Assembly: GCA_036519575.1 (NCBI GenBank)
Contig: DATDKZ010000018.1
Location: forward strand, 1 to 11,262
Source: AC-69 sp036519575
Lineage (GTDB): Bacteria > Actinomycetota > UBA4738 > HRBIN12
DNA: 11,262 nucleotides
Direction of reading: 5' to 3'
The translations under genes were made by a program, and so were the position numbers. Every line of letters starts with the position of its first letter. The first letter of the stretch is position 1. The notes beneath the pieces were generated by a model. The model made no database searches. It was not told the DNA's origin and was given only the letters and a program-made list of their open reading frames with translations. Positions 1-6,825 of this stretch are shown here, one piece after another.

Positions 1-1079
1 CAGACCGGCTCGAGGCCCGGGGTCGCGAGGTCGAGGTCATGCTGGGCTACTCCGACTCGGCGAAGGAGGCCGGGTTCCTGGCGGCGAACGTCGCGCTCCA
101 CCGGGCGCAGGCCGACCTCGCCGCGTGGGCTGGCACAAACGACGTACGGCTCACGCTGTTCCACGGACGGGGAGGCGCAGCCGGTCGGGGCGGCGGGCCA
201 ACGAACCGGGCCATCCTCAGCCAGGCGGCCGGCTCCGTGGCCGGCCGGTTCAAGGTGACCGAGCAGGGCGAGATGGTCTTCGCCCGCTACGGCGATATCG
301 AGATCGCGCTCCGGCACCTCGAGCAGGTCACGAGCGCGGTCCTGCTTGCGTCCACCCCAGAAGGGGAGAGGGCGGCGATGGCGGGGGAGGAGCGGTTCGC
401 CGCGCCGATGGACCGTATGGCGGCGGCGTCCGAGCGCGCGTACCGGGAACTGGTCGAGCGACCGGGCTTCGTCCGGTTCTTCGAGCGAGTGACGCCGATC
501 GTGGAGATCGAGGGCCTCAAGGTCGGGTCCCGGCCCGCCCGGCGCGGCGAGCGCCGGGACGTCGAGTCGCTGCGGGCCATCCCGTGGGTGTTCGCCTGGA
601 CCCAGAGCCGGGTGAACCTCCCGGGCTGGTTCGGACTCGGGTCAGGGCTGGCGACGATCGCCGAGGAGTCGGGTGGCATCGGCACGCTCCGAGAAATGCA
701 TCAGGGATGGCCGTTCTTCCGTTCGCTGATCGAGAACGCCGAGCTCAGCCTGGTGATCGCCGACATGCCGATCGCGGCGCTCTACATGGAGCTCGGCGAG
801 GATCCAGAGATCGCGGGCCGCATCTTCGATGAGCATCAGCGGACGGTCGAGCTGATCCTCACGGTGAATGGGAACGATCGGCTGCTGGCGGAGCGGCCGA
901 TGCTTCGGCGGGCCGTTGAGCTTCGGAATCCCTACGTCGACGCGCTTTCGTTCATCCAGGTTCGCCACCTCGCGGACCTGCGGAAGGGCGACCTGGAGCC
1001 CGAAGAGGCCGCCCGGATCGGCCGAAACGTCCTGGTCACGGTCAACGGGATCGCCGCCGGCCTCCAGACAACGGGGTGA
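1..1079 (+). CDS. ppc: Phosphoenolpyruvate carboxylase, C-terminal part (5' end outside window)
   Basis: This enzyme carboxylates phosphoenolpyruvate with bicarbonate to oxaloacetate, refilling the TCA cycle in the cytoplasm. The frame is open to the left edge (first full codon at 3), so the gene starts upstream. About 358 residues are visible, against a usual 880-930. Visible landmarks are the GYSDSAKEAG segment with the catalytic-region lysine, the glycine loop LFHGRGG..GRGGGP holding the essential arginines, GSRPARR, the block RAIPWVFAWTQSR, LRNPYVDAL near the end, and the terminal TVNGIAAGLQTTG. The family normally ends in R/Q-N-T-G; here the Asn is Thr (codon 1068-1070). The lysine matching E. 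coli Lys773 is Ile (codon 756-758). In E. coli both bind the feedback inhibitor aspartate. The next gene is convergent, 40 bp away. Family assignment is essentially certain. Confidence 0.97.
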   Translation, partial: DRLEARGREVEVMLGYSDSAKEAGFLAANVALHRAQADLAAWAGTNDVRLTLFHGRGGAAGRGGGPTNRAILSQAAGSVAGRFKVTEQGEMVFARYGDIEIALRHLEQVTSAVLLASTPEGERAAMAGEERFAAPMDRMAAASERAYRELVERPGFVRFFERVTPIVEIEGLKVGSRPARRGERRDVESLRAIPWVFAWTQSRVNLPGWFGLGSGLATIAEESGGIGTLREMHQGWPFFRSLIENAELSLVIADMPIAALYMELGEDPEIAGRIFDEHQRTVELILTVNGNDRLLAERPMLRRAVELRNPYVDALSFIQVRHLADLRKGDLEPEEAARIGRNVLVTVNGIAAGLQTTG

Positions 1080-1119
1080 GCAGCAGTGGGTCAGTTCGGC
1101 ATTCGGGCGTGATCCGGAC

Positions 1120-1479
1120 TTACTCAGGCTGCATGAGTTCAAGCCGGTTACCAAACGGGTCGGACGTGTAGAAGCGTCTGTACCCGGGAATCCGCCGGTC
1201 GACAATGGCCGGGAACGCAGCTCCGGCCAATGCAGCCCTGAGCCCTTCGAGGTCGTCAGTGATGAGCGCAACGTGACGCCTTGACTCGTGCACGACGTCC
1301 TCAACTCCGCAGTGGAGTTGCTGCTCGCCACAGGCGAACCATACGCCGCCCCGGTCGGACAACGAGTCCGGCTTCGGCACCTCGCCCATGCCAAGGATCG
1401 ACCCATAAAAGAAACGCGCATGGTCCTCGCCCCCGGCAGTGATTGAGACCTGAACGTGCGCGATGCCCACTATCGGCAT
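1120..1479 (-). CDS. VOC (glyoxalase/bleomycin-resistance fold) protein
   Basis: A 119-residue protein with the vicinal-oxygen-chelate layout of two beta-alpha-beta-beta-beta modules. The first module opens at IAHVQVSI (His8) and the second at HVALITDDLEGL (His69). The chain ends with the typical SDPFGNRLELMQ, with Glu114 in the position of the last metal ligand. His8, His69 and Glu114 could form the usual metal site; His56 is another candidate. Family members include glyoxalases, fosfomycin-type thiol transferases and dioxygenases. The substrate cannot be told from sequence. The start is ATG at 1479: there is no SD, but a TAACAT box lies exactly 6 nt before the ATG, which suggests a leaderless mRNA. 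It is convergent with ppc and divergent from the small membrane protein gene. Confidence 0.9.
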   Translation of the reverse strand: MPIVGIAHVQVSITAGGEDHARFFYGSILGMGEVPKPDSLSDRGGVWFACGEQQLHCGVEDVVHESRRHVALITDDLEGLRAALAGAAFPAIVDRRIPGYRRFYTSDPFGNRLELMQPE

Positions 1480-1485
1480 GTGCTG

Positions 1486-1491
1486 ATGTTA
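1486..1491 (-). promoter_or_regulatory. Candidate -10 box (TAACAT) for a leaderless VOC transcript
   Basis: TAACAT on the minus strand fits TANNNT and ends 6 nt before the ATG of the VOC gene. That would put the transcription start at the A of the start codon. No SD is present and no clear TTGAC-type -35 is seen. The same arrangement recurs upstream of five other genes in the window. Confidence 0.5.
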
Positions 1492-1520
1492 CCCGAGGGG
1501 TGTGAAGAACCTCCTGAACC

Positions 1521-1560
1521 CACCCGTTGCTGGGTGAGCGGTCGGTCTTCTCGAAAGACC
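1521..1560 (+). promoter_or_regulatory. Two adjacent small hairpins ahead of the small membrane protein gene
   Basis: CACCC (1521-1525) pairs with GGGTG (1532-1536) across a 6-nt loop. GGTCTT (1544-1549) pairs perfectly with AAGACC (1555-1560) across a 5-nt loop. The second stem ends 6 nt before the SD sequence of the downstream gene. No T-run follows, so a simple intrinsic terminator is unlikely. They could be a repressor operator, a structured leader, or chance in GC-rich DNA. Confidence 0.3.
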
Positions 1561-1580
1561 CCTCGTGGGAGGATCGGCGG

Positions 1581-1820
1581 ATGAAGGGAAGACGGATCCG
1601 AATAGCTGCGGCCGTGGCGCTCGCATCGGGGACCGCGGTCGCCCTGCTCATTCCGGATGCGCTGCCGAGCCGTTCGGTGATGTACGGCCCCGGTATCCCC
1701 AGCGCCACGCACCATCGCCTCGGCCTCCGGCTGGCAGTCTTCGGGGTGGCGCTGCTCATCTCGGCGCTCTTGTTGGCCGCAAGCCGCATGACCGAGAATC
1801 GACGCGCGGCAGCTGAATAA
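1581..1820 (+). CDS. Small two-helix membrane protein, function unknown
   Basis: A 79-residue protein I do not recognise. A basic N-terminus (MKGRRIR) leads into a hydrophobic segment at about residues 6-25. A short polar loop with Pro, Gly and two His follows, then a second hydrophobic helix at about 49-67 and a charged tail (SRMTENRRAAAE). This suggests a membrane hairpin with both ends in the cytoplasm. The start is the ATG at 1581 because GGGAGG (1567-1572) lies 8 nt before it. An upstream in-frame start at 1527 would add 18 polar residues and lacks this SD. The MDR oxidoreductase gene starts 85 nt downstream with its own SD, so co-transcription is possible. Coding is supported by the SD and the membrane-like composition, not by a known family. 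Confidence 0.6.
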   Translation: MKGRRIRIAAAVALASGTAVALLIPDALPSRSVMYGPGIPSATHHRLGLRLAVFGVALLISALLLAASRMTENRRAAAE

Positions 1821-1905
1821 TCGGAGCCTCGTCGACGTTACGAAGGCGTGGACGATGGACGCGGGGTTGCTCGTTTCCCTGCGCGACACGGAAGGAGTGG
1901 CGGAC

Positions 1906-2850
1906 ATGAAGGCATTCGCCATCGACGAGTTTGGACAGCCCGGCTCGCTCCATGATGTTCCCGTTCCGGAGCCGGCCGAGGGACAGGTACGGGTCCGAGT
2001 GGCCGCGGCCGGACTGAACCCGTTCGACAACGCGGTGGTTCTGGGCTACATGAAGGATCGGATGAAGCACAGCTTCCCCCTCGTCCCCGGTATGGACGGC
2101 TCGGGGACCGTCGACGCTGTCGGTTCAGGCGTGAGCGCCTGGTCGGTCGGGGACGAGGTGTTCGGCTCCGTGGGTAAGGGCCATCTCGGCGAGGGCACCC
2201 TGGCGGAGCTCGTCAACATGTCGGTCGGGACGATCGCACGCAAGCCTTCGATGATCGAGCACGCCACCGCCGCGGCGATCCCTACGGCCGGCGTCACGGC
2301 CCTGAACGTGGCCGACGCCCTCGCCCTCGGCGAAGGGAAGACAGTCGTCGCGGTCGGCGCGACCGGCGGGGTCGGAAGCTATCTCGTGCAGCTTGCCGCC
2401 AGACGAGGGGCTCGCGTCGTGGCTGTCTGCCGTGGCGAGAACGCCGACTACGCGCGGCGCCTCGGTGCGGCGGACGTCGTCGACTACATGGGCGGGGATG
2501 CTGCGGAGGCCGTTCGGTCCGCGTTTCCGGACGGGATCGACGCCATTGCCGATATGCACGGCGACAAGGAAGGCGTGGCCCGTCTAGCCGAACAGGTTCG
2601 GTCGGGCGGTCACGTGGCCTCCATCGTTGGGGCCGTCGATGCGGAGTCGCTCGGGGACCGAGGGATCCAGGCCACGAACGTCATGGGCCGAGTCACGACG
2701 GGATCGCTCGAGGCGCTGTTGAGCATGTTGGTTGCGCGCGAGATCGCTGCTCCGGAGATCCGCTCGTTCTCGCTGGCGGAAGCCGGTGATGCGCTTGCCG
2801 CCGTGGCGACGCACCACGTTCGAGGGAAGATCGTGGTCACGATGTCCTGA
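1906..2850 (+). CDS. Zinc-less MDR-family NADP-dependent oxidoreductase (quinone oxidoreductase-like)
   Basis: A 314-residue medium-chain dehydrogenase/reductase. It has the N-terminal GroES-like domain (MKAFAIDEFGQPGSL, VRVAAAGLNPFDN, PGMDGSGTVDAVGSGV, GDEVFG) followed by a Rossmann domain. The nucleotide loop GATGGVG is at residues 151-157, and the chain ends HHVRGKIVVTM as in quinone-oxidoreductase-type members. The Cys/His zinc ligands of true alcohol dehydrogenases are absent; Asn-Pro-Phe-Asp stands where the catalytic Cys would be. Likely activity is NAD(P)H-dependent reduction of quinones or of enones, in the cytoplasm; the substrate is unknown. The start is ATG at 1906, with GAAGGAG (1891-1897) 8 nt before it. 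Starting at 1855 would add 17 residues not expected for the family. Confidence 0.93.
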   Translation: MKAFAIDEFGQPGSLHDVPVPEPAEGQVRVRVAAAGLNPFDNAVVLGYMKDRMKHSFPLVPGMDGSGTVDAVGSGVSAWSVGDEVFGSVGKGHLGEGTLAELVNMSVGTIARKPSMIEHATAAAIPTAGVTALNVADALALGEGKTVVAVGATGGVGSYLVQLAARRGARVVAVCRGENADYARRLGAADVVDYMGGDAAEAVRSAFPDGIDAIADMHGDKEGVARLAEQVRSGGHVASIVGAVDAESLGDRGIQATNVMGRVTTGSLEALLSMLVAREIAAPEIRSFSLAEAGDALAAVATHHVRGKIVVTMS

Positions 2851-2889
2851 GACCACTGCAACTCGGTGGTCGGCCACGCCGGTTGGCCC

Positions 2890-2895
2890 TACCAT
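2890..2895 (+). promoter_or_regulatory. Candidate -10 box (TACCAT) for a leaderless TfoX-like/ALDH transcript
   Basis: TACCAT fits TANNNT and ends 6 nt before the GTG at 2902; no SD is present. This spacing is the main reason to prefer GTG 2902 over GTG 2866 or ATG 2908. No good -35 is seen. Confidence 0.45.
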
Positions 2896-2901
2896 CGACC
2901 C

Positions 2902-3225
2902 GTGAAGATGCCGAAGATCGGCGAGGAGACCCGGGCACACTTCGATCGGGTGGCAGAGAGCTTCGTCGAGCGAGGGGCGAAGCGGTCCCAGATGTTCGGC
3001 ATGCCCGTGCTGAAGATCAGGGACAAGGTGTTCGCCGGTACGTACGGGGACGCCATGACCTTCAAGCTGGCCCCCGACGAGGTCGCCGCAGCGTTGAAGC
3101 TCAAAGGAGTCGAGCCGTTCGAGCCGATGCCCGGACGAGCCATGAAGGGGTGGGTGATGGTGCCGCTCGAGCACTCGAAGCGGTGGCCAACCCTCGCCGA
3201 GCAGGCCTGGACGTTCTTGTCATGA
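2902..3225 (+). CDS. TfoX/Sxy N-terminal-domain-like protein
   Basis: A 107-residue protein resembling small proteins usually labelled TfoX/Sxy family. The signature is KRSQMFGMPVLKIRDKVFAG, a Gly-Asp turn, TFKLAPDEV, then PFEPMPGRAMKGWVMVP and a terminal helix. Sxy/TfoX of gamma-proteobacteria activates competence genes with CRP. This short actinobacterial form has only the N-terminal-like domain, and a competence role should not be assumed. I chose GTG 2902 for the TANNNT box 6 nt upstream. Its stop overlaps the ALDH start as ATGA (3222-3225), so the two are probably translated together. An MmcQ/YjbR-like fold is a possible alternative, since both are small alpha/beta domains with similar motifs. 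Confidence 0.7.
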   Translation: MKMPKIGEETRAHFDRVAESFVERGAKRSQMFGMPVLKIRDKVFAGTYGDAMTFKLAPDEVAAALKLKGVEPFEPMPGRAMKGWVMVPLEHSKRWPTLAEQAWTFLS

Positions 3226-4778
3226 CCAGAACCGTGTCGTCCCTGATCGGCGGGCGCGGCGCTCAGGGGTCGCCCGGCGGCCTGCTGTCCGTGCCGAACC
3301 CCGCGCATCTCGACGAGGTGGTTGCGGAGGCGTCCCTGGCCAACGCTCCAACGTTCGTCGAGACCTGTCGCACCGCACGTCGCGCGCAGGACGTGTGGGC
3401 GCACGTGCCGGCCCCCATGCGGGGTCGAGCCGTGCAGCAGCTGGGCCGCTTGGTCGAGGACAACAAGCGAGCCCTCGCCACGCTGATTACGCGAGAGATC
3501 GGCAAGCCGTTCGCCGAAGCGCTCGGCGAGGTGCAGGAGGTCATCGACACGTGCGCCTTCTTCCTGTCCGAGGGCCGCCGGCTCTACGGGCAGACGGTCC
3601 CTTCGGAGCTCCCCGACAAGCAGCTGTTCACGTTCCGCGCGCCGGTGGGCGTCTCGCTGATCATCACCGCCGGGAATTTCCCAGTGGCCGTGCCGTCCTG
3701 GTACATCGTGCCGGCGCTGCTGTGCGGGAACGCGGTGGTGTGGAAGCCGGCCGAGTACACGCCGGCCACGGCCGAGGCGTTCGCCCAGCTGATCCTCCAC
3801 GCAGGGTTGCCCGAGGGGGTCTTCAACATGGTGCTGGCCGACGGGCCGACTGCGTTCGCCGGGCTGGAGCGGTCACTGGACGACGGGCTGGTCGACAAGG
3901 TCGGGTTCACCGGCTCGACGGAAGTGGGGCGACGGATCGGGGAGCTGTGCGGGCGGCACCTCCAGTCGCCCTGCCTCGAGCTCGGGGGAAAGAACCCGCT
4001 GGTGGTCATGCCCGACGCGGACTTGGACCTCGCCGTGGAGGGCGCGCTGTTCAGCGCGTTCGGCACGGCGGGACAGCGGTGCACGTCGCTCGGGACGGTG
4101 ATCGTCGATGAGTCGGTCCACGACGACTTCCTGTCCCGGTTCGCCGCGGCGGTCGAGGGCGCGGCCGTCGGAGAACCCATGCAGGACGTGCTGTACGGAC
4201 CGATGATGAGTGAGCGTTTCTGCGACCGGTTCCTCGGATGGCTCGATCTGGTGCGACCGCACCACAAGCTGTACGGATCCTCCGGCACCGGCCGGATCAC
4301 CACCGAGAACCCGCGCCCGGGATTCGTGGGCGAGCCGTCGGACGGCCTGTACTGCCATCCGACGATCGTCGATGGGGTGAGCGCCGACGACGAGCTGTAT
4401 CGGACGGAGACGTTCGGACCGATCGTCGGGGTGGCGTCGTTCGCCACATTCGACGAGGCCATGGACCTGGCGAACGGCCACGGCTACGGGCTGTCGTCGT
4501 CGATCTACACGCGCGATCCCCTAAACGTGTTTCGGTTCCGGGAACGGATCTCGGCCGGCATGGTGTCGGTGAACAACTCGACCTCGGGCGCCGAGGCGCA
4601 CCTGCCGTTCGGCGGCAACGGCAAGTCCGGAAACGGCTCGCGACAGGCCGGCATCTGGGTGCTCGACCAGTTCACCCGGTGGCAGGCGATGAACTGGGAT
4701 TACTCGGGGAGGCTCCAGAAGGCGCAGATGGACGTGGCCGAGATCCCGGCGGATCTGTCCTTCCGCCTCGAGGAATAG
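3222..4778 (+). CDS. Aldehyde dehydrogenase, ALDH7-like
   Basis: A 518-residue NAD(P)-dependent aldehyde dehydrogenase. Catalytic residues are visible: Asn152 in ITAGNFPVAVPSW, Glu253 in CLELGGKNPLVV and nucleophile Cys287 in GTAGQRCTSLG. The Glu-Cys spacing of 34 is normal. WKPAEYTP supplies the cofactor-binding Lys, and TFGPIVGV and PFGGNGKSGNGSRQAG follow. The NFPVAV motif, GTAGQRCT and a C-terminal tail with DYSGRLQKAQ resemble the ALDH7 / aminoadipate-semialdehyde (piperideine-6-carboxylate) dehydrogenase group, so lysine or related amine catabolism is possible. No lysine aminotransferase is nearby to support it. The start ATG at 3222 overlaps the stop of the TfoX-like gene by 4 nt; the same frame stays open further upstream, but that part reads as low-complexity arginine-rich sequence. 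It is convergent with the lipoprotein gene. Confidence 0.93.
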   Translation: MTRTVSSLIGGRGAQGSPGGLLSVPNPAHLDEVVAEASLANAPTFVETCRTARRAQDVWAHVPAPMRGRAVQQLGRLVEDNKRALATLITREIGKPFAEALGEVQEVIDTCAFFLSEGRRLYGQTVPSELPDKQLFTFRAPVGVSLIITAGNFPVAVPSWYIVPALLCGNAVVWKPAEYTPATAEAFAQLILHAGLPEGVFNMVLADGPTAFAGLERSLDDGLVDKVGFTGSTEVGRRIGELCGRHLQSPCLELGGKNPLVVMPDADLDLAVEGALFSAFGTAGQRCTSLGTVIVDESVHDDFLSRFAAAVEGAAVGEPMQDVLYGPMMSERFCDRFLGWLDLVRPHHKLYGSSGTGRITTENPRPGFVGEPSDGLYCHPTIVDGVSADDELYRTETFGPIVGVASFATFDEAMDLANGHGYGLSSSIYTRDPLNVFRFRERISAGMVSVNNSTSGAEAHLPFGGNGKSGNGSRQAGIWVLDQFTRWQAMNWDYSGRLQKAQMDVAEIPADLSFRLEE

Positions 4779-4785
4779 CGGTCAG

Positions 4786-4806
4786 GGCTTGCGTCTTACG
4801 TAAGCC
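4786..4806. terminator. Weak hairpin between convergent ALDH and lipoprotein genes
   Basis: GGCTTGC (4786-4792) pairs with GTAAGCC (4800-4806), with one G-T wobble and a 7-nt loop. It sits between the two convergent stop codons and covers the lipoprotein stop. There is no T-run on either side, so it is at best a poor bidirectional terminator. Confidence 0.25.
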
Positions 4807-5476
4807 AGCCGCCGCCGTCGCACCCCGCGACGGTCTTGGCATCCTTGGTGCCGTAGGACACCCCATCGGTCTCGTACGCCATGCACAGCATCTGGCCGGA
4901 CCTGCTCTCGGTCGTCAGGAGCACCGATCCCGGGGTCGCGACGCGGATGCTGACCTCGCCGACCACGGTCTCGGTGACGTTGAACGCCAGGCCTGGATCG
5001 ATCGCTTCAGCCTCGCTCGGTGTCAGACCGGCAAAACCAGCGTGATCGACCCGATAGGTGACCGCGACCGCCATGGCCGTCCGAAGGTCGGCCTGGGCAT
5101 GGAGGACCTGAGTGCGCTCCCATGCGTTGCGGAAGGCATCGATGTTCGCGGCGAGCCACTTCTCGAACAGCGCTCGGCGTTCCTTCCTGGTGGCCCCGGC
5201 GGGCGGGCCTCCGCCGAGTTCTCCCGAGGACCACAGGTCATAGGCTCCCGCTTGCCCCCCGCCGTTCAGCCACGACTGGAAGCGTTCGTTGGGCGTCGCT
5301 TCATCGACAGTCGGCGAGGACGTCGAACCTGCCGTCCCGGTGGCCGACGGCTGAGCCGGACTCACGGATGGCGCCTCCCGGCCGGAGGTACACCCGGAGG
5401 CCAACGCTGCCAGGATCAGGACGACCGGGAGGAGGCGACGGGTCCGCGATCCGGTGGCCGGTCGGGAGAGGTTCAC
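4796..5476 (-). CDS. Secreted lipoprotein, function unknown
   Basis: A 226-residue protein read from GTG 5476. The N-terminus is basic (SRPATGSRTRR), then comes a hydrophobic stretch LLPVVLILAALASG and Cys29, a good lipobox (LASGC). The mature protein should be lipid-anchored on the outer face of the membrane. A Ser/Thr/Pro/Gly-rich linker runs to about residue 65, followed by a folded domain of about 160 residues I do not recognise. Its end contains Cys198 and Cys219, which could form a disulfide around a YGT turn. The start is chosen because it gives a normal signal length and has a GAGG 5 nt upstream. The ATG at 5551 would add a 25-residue polar leader and would overlap the start of the divergent amidohydrolase gene. 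Confidence 0.78.
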   Translation of the reverse strand: MNLSRPATGSRTRRLLPVVLILAALASGCTSGREAPSVSPAQPSATGTAGSTSSPTVDEATPNERFQSWLNGGGQAGAYDLWSSGELGGGPPAGATRKERRALFEKWLAANIDAFRNAWERTQVLHAQADLRTAMAVAVTYRVDHAGFAGLTPSEAEAIDPGLAFNVTETVVGEVSIRVATPGSVLLTTESRSGQMLCMAYETDGVSYGTKDAKTVAGCDGGGWLT

Positions 5477-5536
5477 CCTCGCCTCATCGACCCCCTCCTC
5501 CGGAGGCTTGAACCCGCTGGGCCAGGCCTCCTTGGC

Positions 5537-5542
5537 TAAGCT
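5537..5542 (+). promoter_or_regulatory. Candidate -10 box (TAAGCT) for a leaderless amidohydrolase transcript
   Basis: TAAGCT fits TANNNT and ends 7 nt before the ATG at 5550. No SD precedes the gene. A TTGAAC at 5508-5513 is 23 nt from this box, too far for a normal -35. Confidence 0.4.
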
Positions 5543-5549
5543 CTCGTTC

Positions 5550-6794
5550 ATGACGCCAGAGAGTGGGACCGTCGTCCGCGCCGGACGCCTGATCGACACC
5601 GTCGGCGGCGAGGTCCTTCGGGCGCAGGTCGTCGAGATCGTCGGCGAGCGGATCGAGTCGGTTGGTCCCGACCAGGGGGCGTATCCGAACGGCGCCCGGG
5701 TCATCGACCTGTCGCAGCACACGGTTGTACCCGGCCTCGTCGACTGCCACGCGCACCTCGTTGGGGAGCTGGAGCAGGGGGAGTACGCCCGGCTGCTCAT
5801 GCGGACGGGGGCGCAGGAAGCGCTCACGGGCGTGCGCAACGCGCGCGACACCGTGATGGCCGGGTTCACCACCGTGCGCGATGTCGGTACGTTCCGGGCC
5901 TTCGTGGACGTTGCCCTCCGCGACGCCATCGACGCGGGGGACGTCGTCGGGCCCCGGATGCAGTGCGCCGGACCGTTCGTCACCGTCTCGAGTGGGGGCG
6001 GTGACATCCCGCCGGTGGCCCCGGACGTCGAGGTCCCGCGGGAGCTTCGGTTCGGGGTGGCGAACTCCGTCGACGAGGTCCGGCGGGTAGTCCGCGAGAT
6101 CCTCCATCGAGGCGCCGACTTCATCAAGGTCATCGCCACCGGCGCGGTCCTGACGCGGGGAACCGCGCCGGGTGCTCCGGAGTTCAGCGAGGACGAGATC
6201 CGTGCCGCGGTCGAGGAGGCGGAACTGTACGGGGCGTTCGTGGCGGCGCACGCGCACGGCGCGGAGGGCATCAAGCGTGCGGTCCGCGCCGGCGCCCGCT
6301 CCATCGAACATGGTTCCCTCATCGACGACGAGGCCATCGAGCTGATGGTGGAGCACGGAACCTACCTCGTGGCCGACATCTATTCCGGCGATTACATCGA
6401 GGAGGAGGGGCGCCGGCGCGGATGGCCGGAGGAGATCCTCCGCAAGAACGAGGACACGACCGATGCTCAGCGCGAGGGGTTCCAGAAGGCGGTGAAGGCG
6501 GGAGTCACGGTCGCTTTCGGCACCGACAGCGGGGTGTATCCGCACGGCTGGAACGCCCGGCAGCTGCCGTACATGGTGCGGTTCGGCATGACCTCGATGC
6601 AGGCCGTGCAGAGCGCGACGATCGTGGCCGCGGAGTTGATGGGGTGGGCCGACCGGATCGGATCGGTCCAGACGGGGAGGTTCGCCGACCTGGTGGCCGT
6701 CGAAGGGGACGCCCTGGAAGACGTGGCCCGGCTCACGGACGTCGCGTTCGTGATGAAGGGCGGCGAGGTGCTCAAGGGACCCCGCAGCGTGTAG
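5550..6794 (+). CDS. Amidohydrolase-superfamily metallohydrolase (imidazolonepropionase-like, peptidase-type)
   Basis: A 414-residue protein of the amidohydrolase superfamily. A small beta-domain at the N-terminus (RAGRLIDTVGGEV) is completed by the C-terminus (GRFADLVAVEGD), with a metal-binding TIM barrel between. Ligand candidates are His67 and His69 (DCHAHL), Lys193 (DFIKVIATGAV), His234 (HAHG), His254 (IEHGS) and Asp326 (GTDSGV), the set expected for a binuclear zinc centre bridged by a carboxylated lysine. The sequence style matches the COG1228 group that includes Xaa-Pro and Xaa-Arg dipeptidases, so a dipeptide or N-acyl amino-acid substrate is more likely than imidazolonepropionate; no his-degradation genes are near. 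The start ATG at 5550 lacks an SD but has a TANNNT box. A zinc-ribbon gene follows after 31 nt. Confidence 0.9.
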   Translation: MTPESGTVVRAGRLIDTVGGEVLRAQVVEIVGERIESVGPDQGAYPNGARVIDLSQHTVVPGLVDCHAHLVGELEQGEYARLLMRTGAQEALTGVRNARDTVMAGFTTVRDVGTFRAFVDVALRDAIDAGDVVGPRMQCAGPFVTVSSGGGDIPPVAPDVEVPRELRFGVANSVDEVRRVVREILHRGADFIKVIATGAVLTRGTAPGAPEFSEDEIRAAVEEAELYGAFVAAHAHGAEGIKRAVRAGARSIEHGSLIDDEAIELMVEHGTYLVADIYSGDYIEEEGRRRGWPEEILRKNEDTTDAQREGFQKAVKAGVTVAFGTDSGVYPHGWNARQLPYMVRFGMTSMQAVQSATIVAAELMGWADRIGSVQTGRFADLVAVEGDALEDVARLTDVAFVMKGGEVLKGPRSV

Positions 6795-6825
6795 CGTTGA
6801 AGCTCTCGGAACGGAGGAGCCAACG

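Noticed and set aside
1080..1119. Terminator between ppc and the VOC gene
   Set aside because: No convincing stem followed by T residues in the 40-bp gap.
642..1421. A 259-residue minus-strand frame
   Set aside because: Antisense of ppc plus an off-frame piece of the VOC gene; no motif.
2883..3221. N-terminal extension of the aldehyde dehydrogenase frame (making 631 residues)
   Set aside because: It overlaps the TfoX-like gene in another frame and reads as Arg/Gly-rich low-complexity sequence; ALDH homology starts after ATG 3222.
4238..5539. A 433-residue plus-strand frame
   Set aside because: Crosses the end of the ALDH gene and the antisense of the lipoprotein gene; Arg/Gly-rich shadow.
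5474..5551. ATG at 5551 as lipoprotein start
   Set aside because: It would give a 25-residue polar extension before the signal peptide and overlap the amidohydrolase ATG; GTG 5476 gives a normal signal peptide.
4796..6337. A 513-residue minus-strand frame
   Set aside because: Only 4796-5476 has real features (signal peptide, lipobox). The rest is antisense to the amidohydrolase and rich in Arg/Ser/Thr as expected of a shadow frame.
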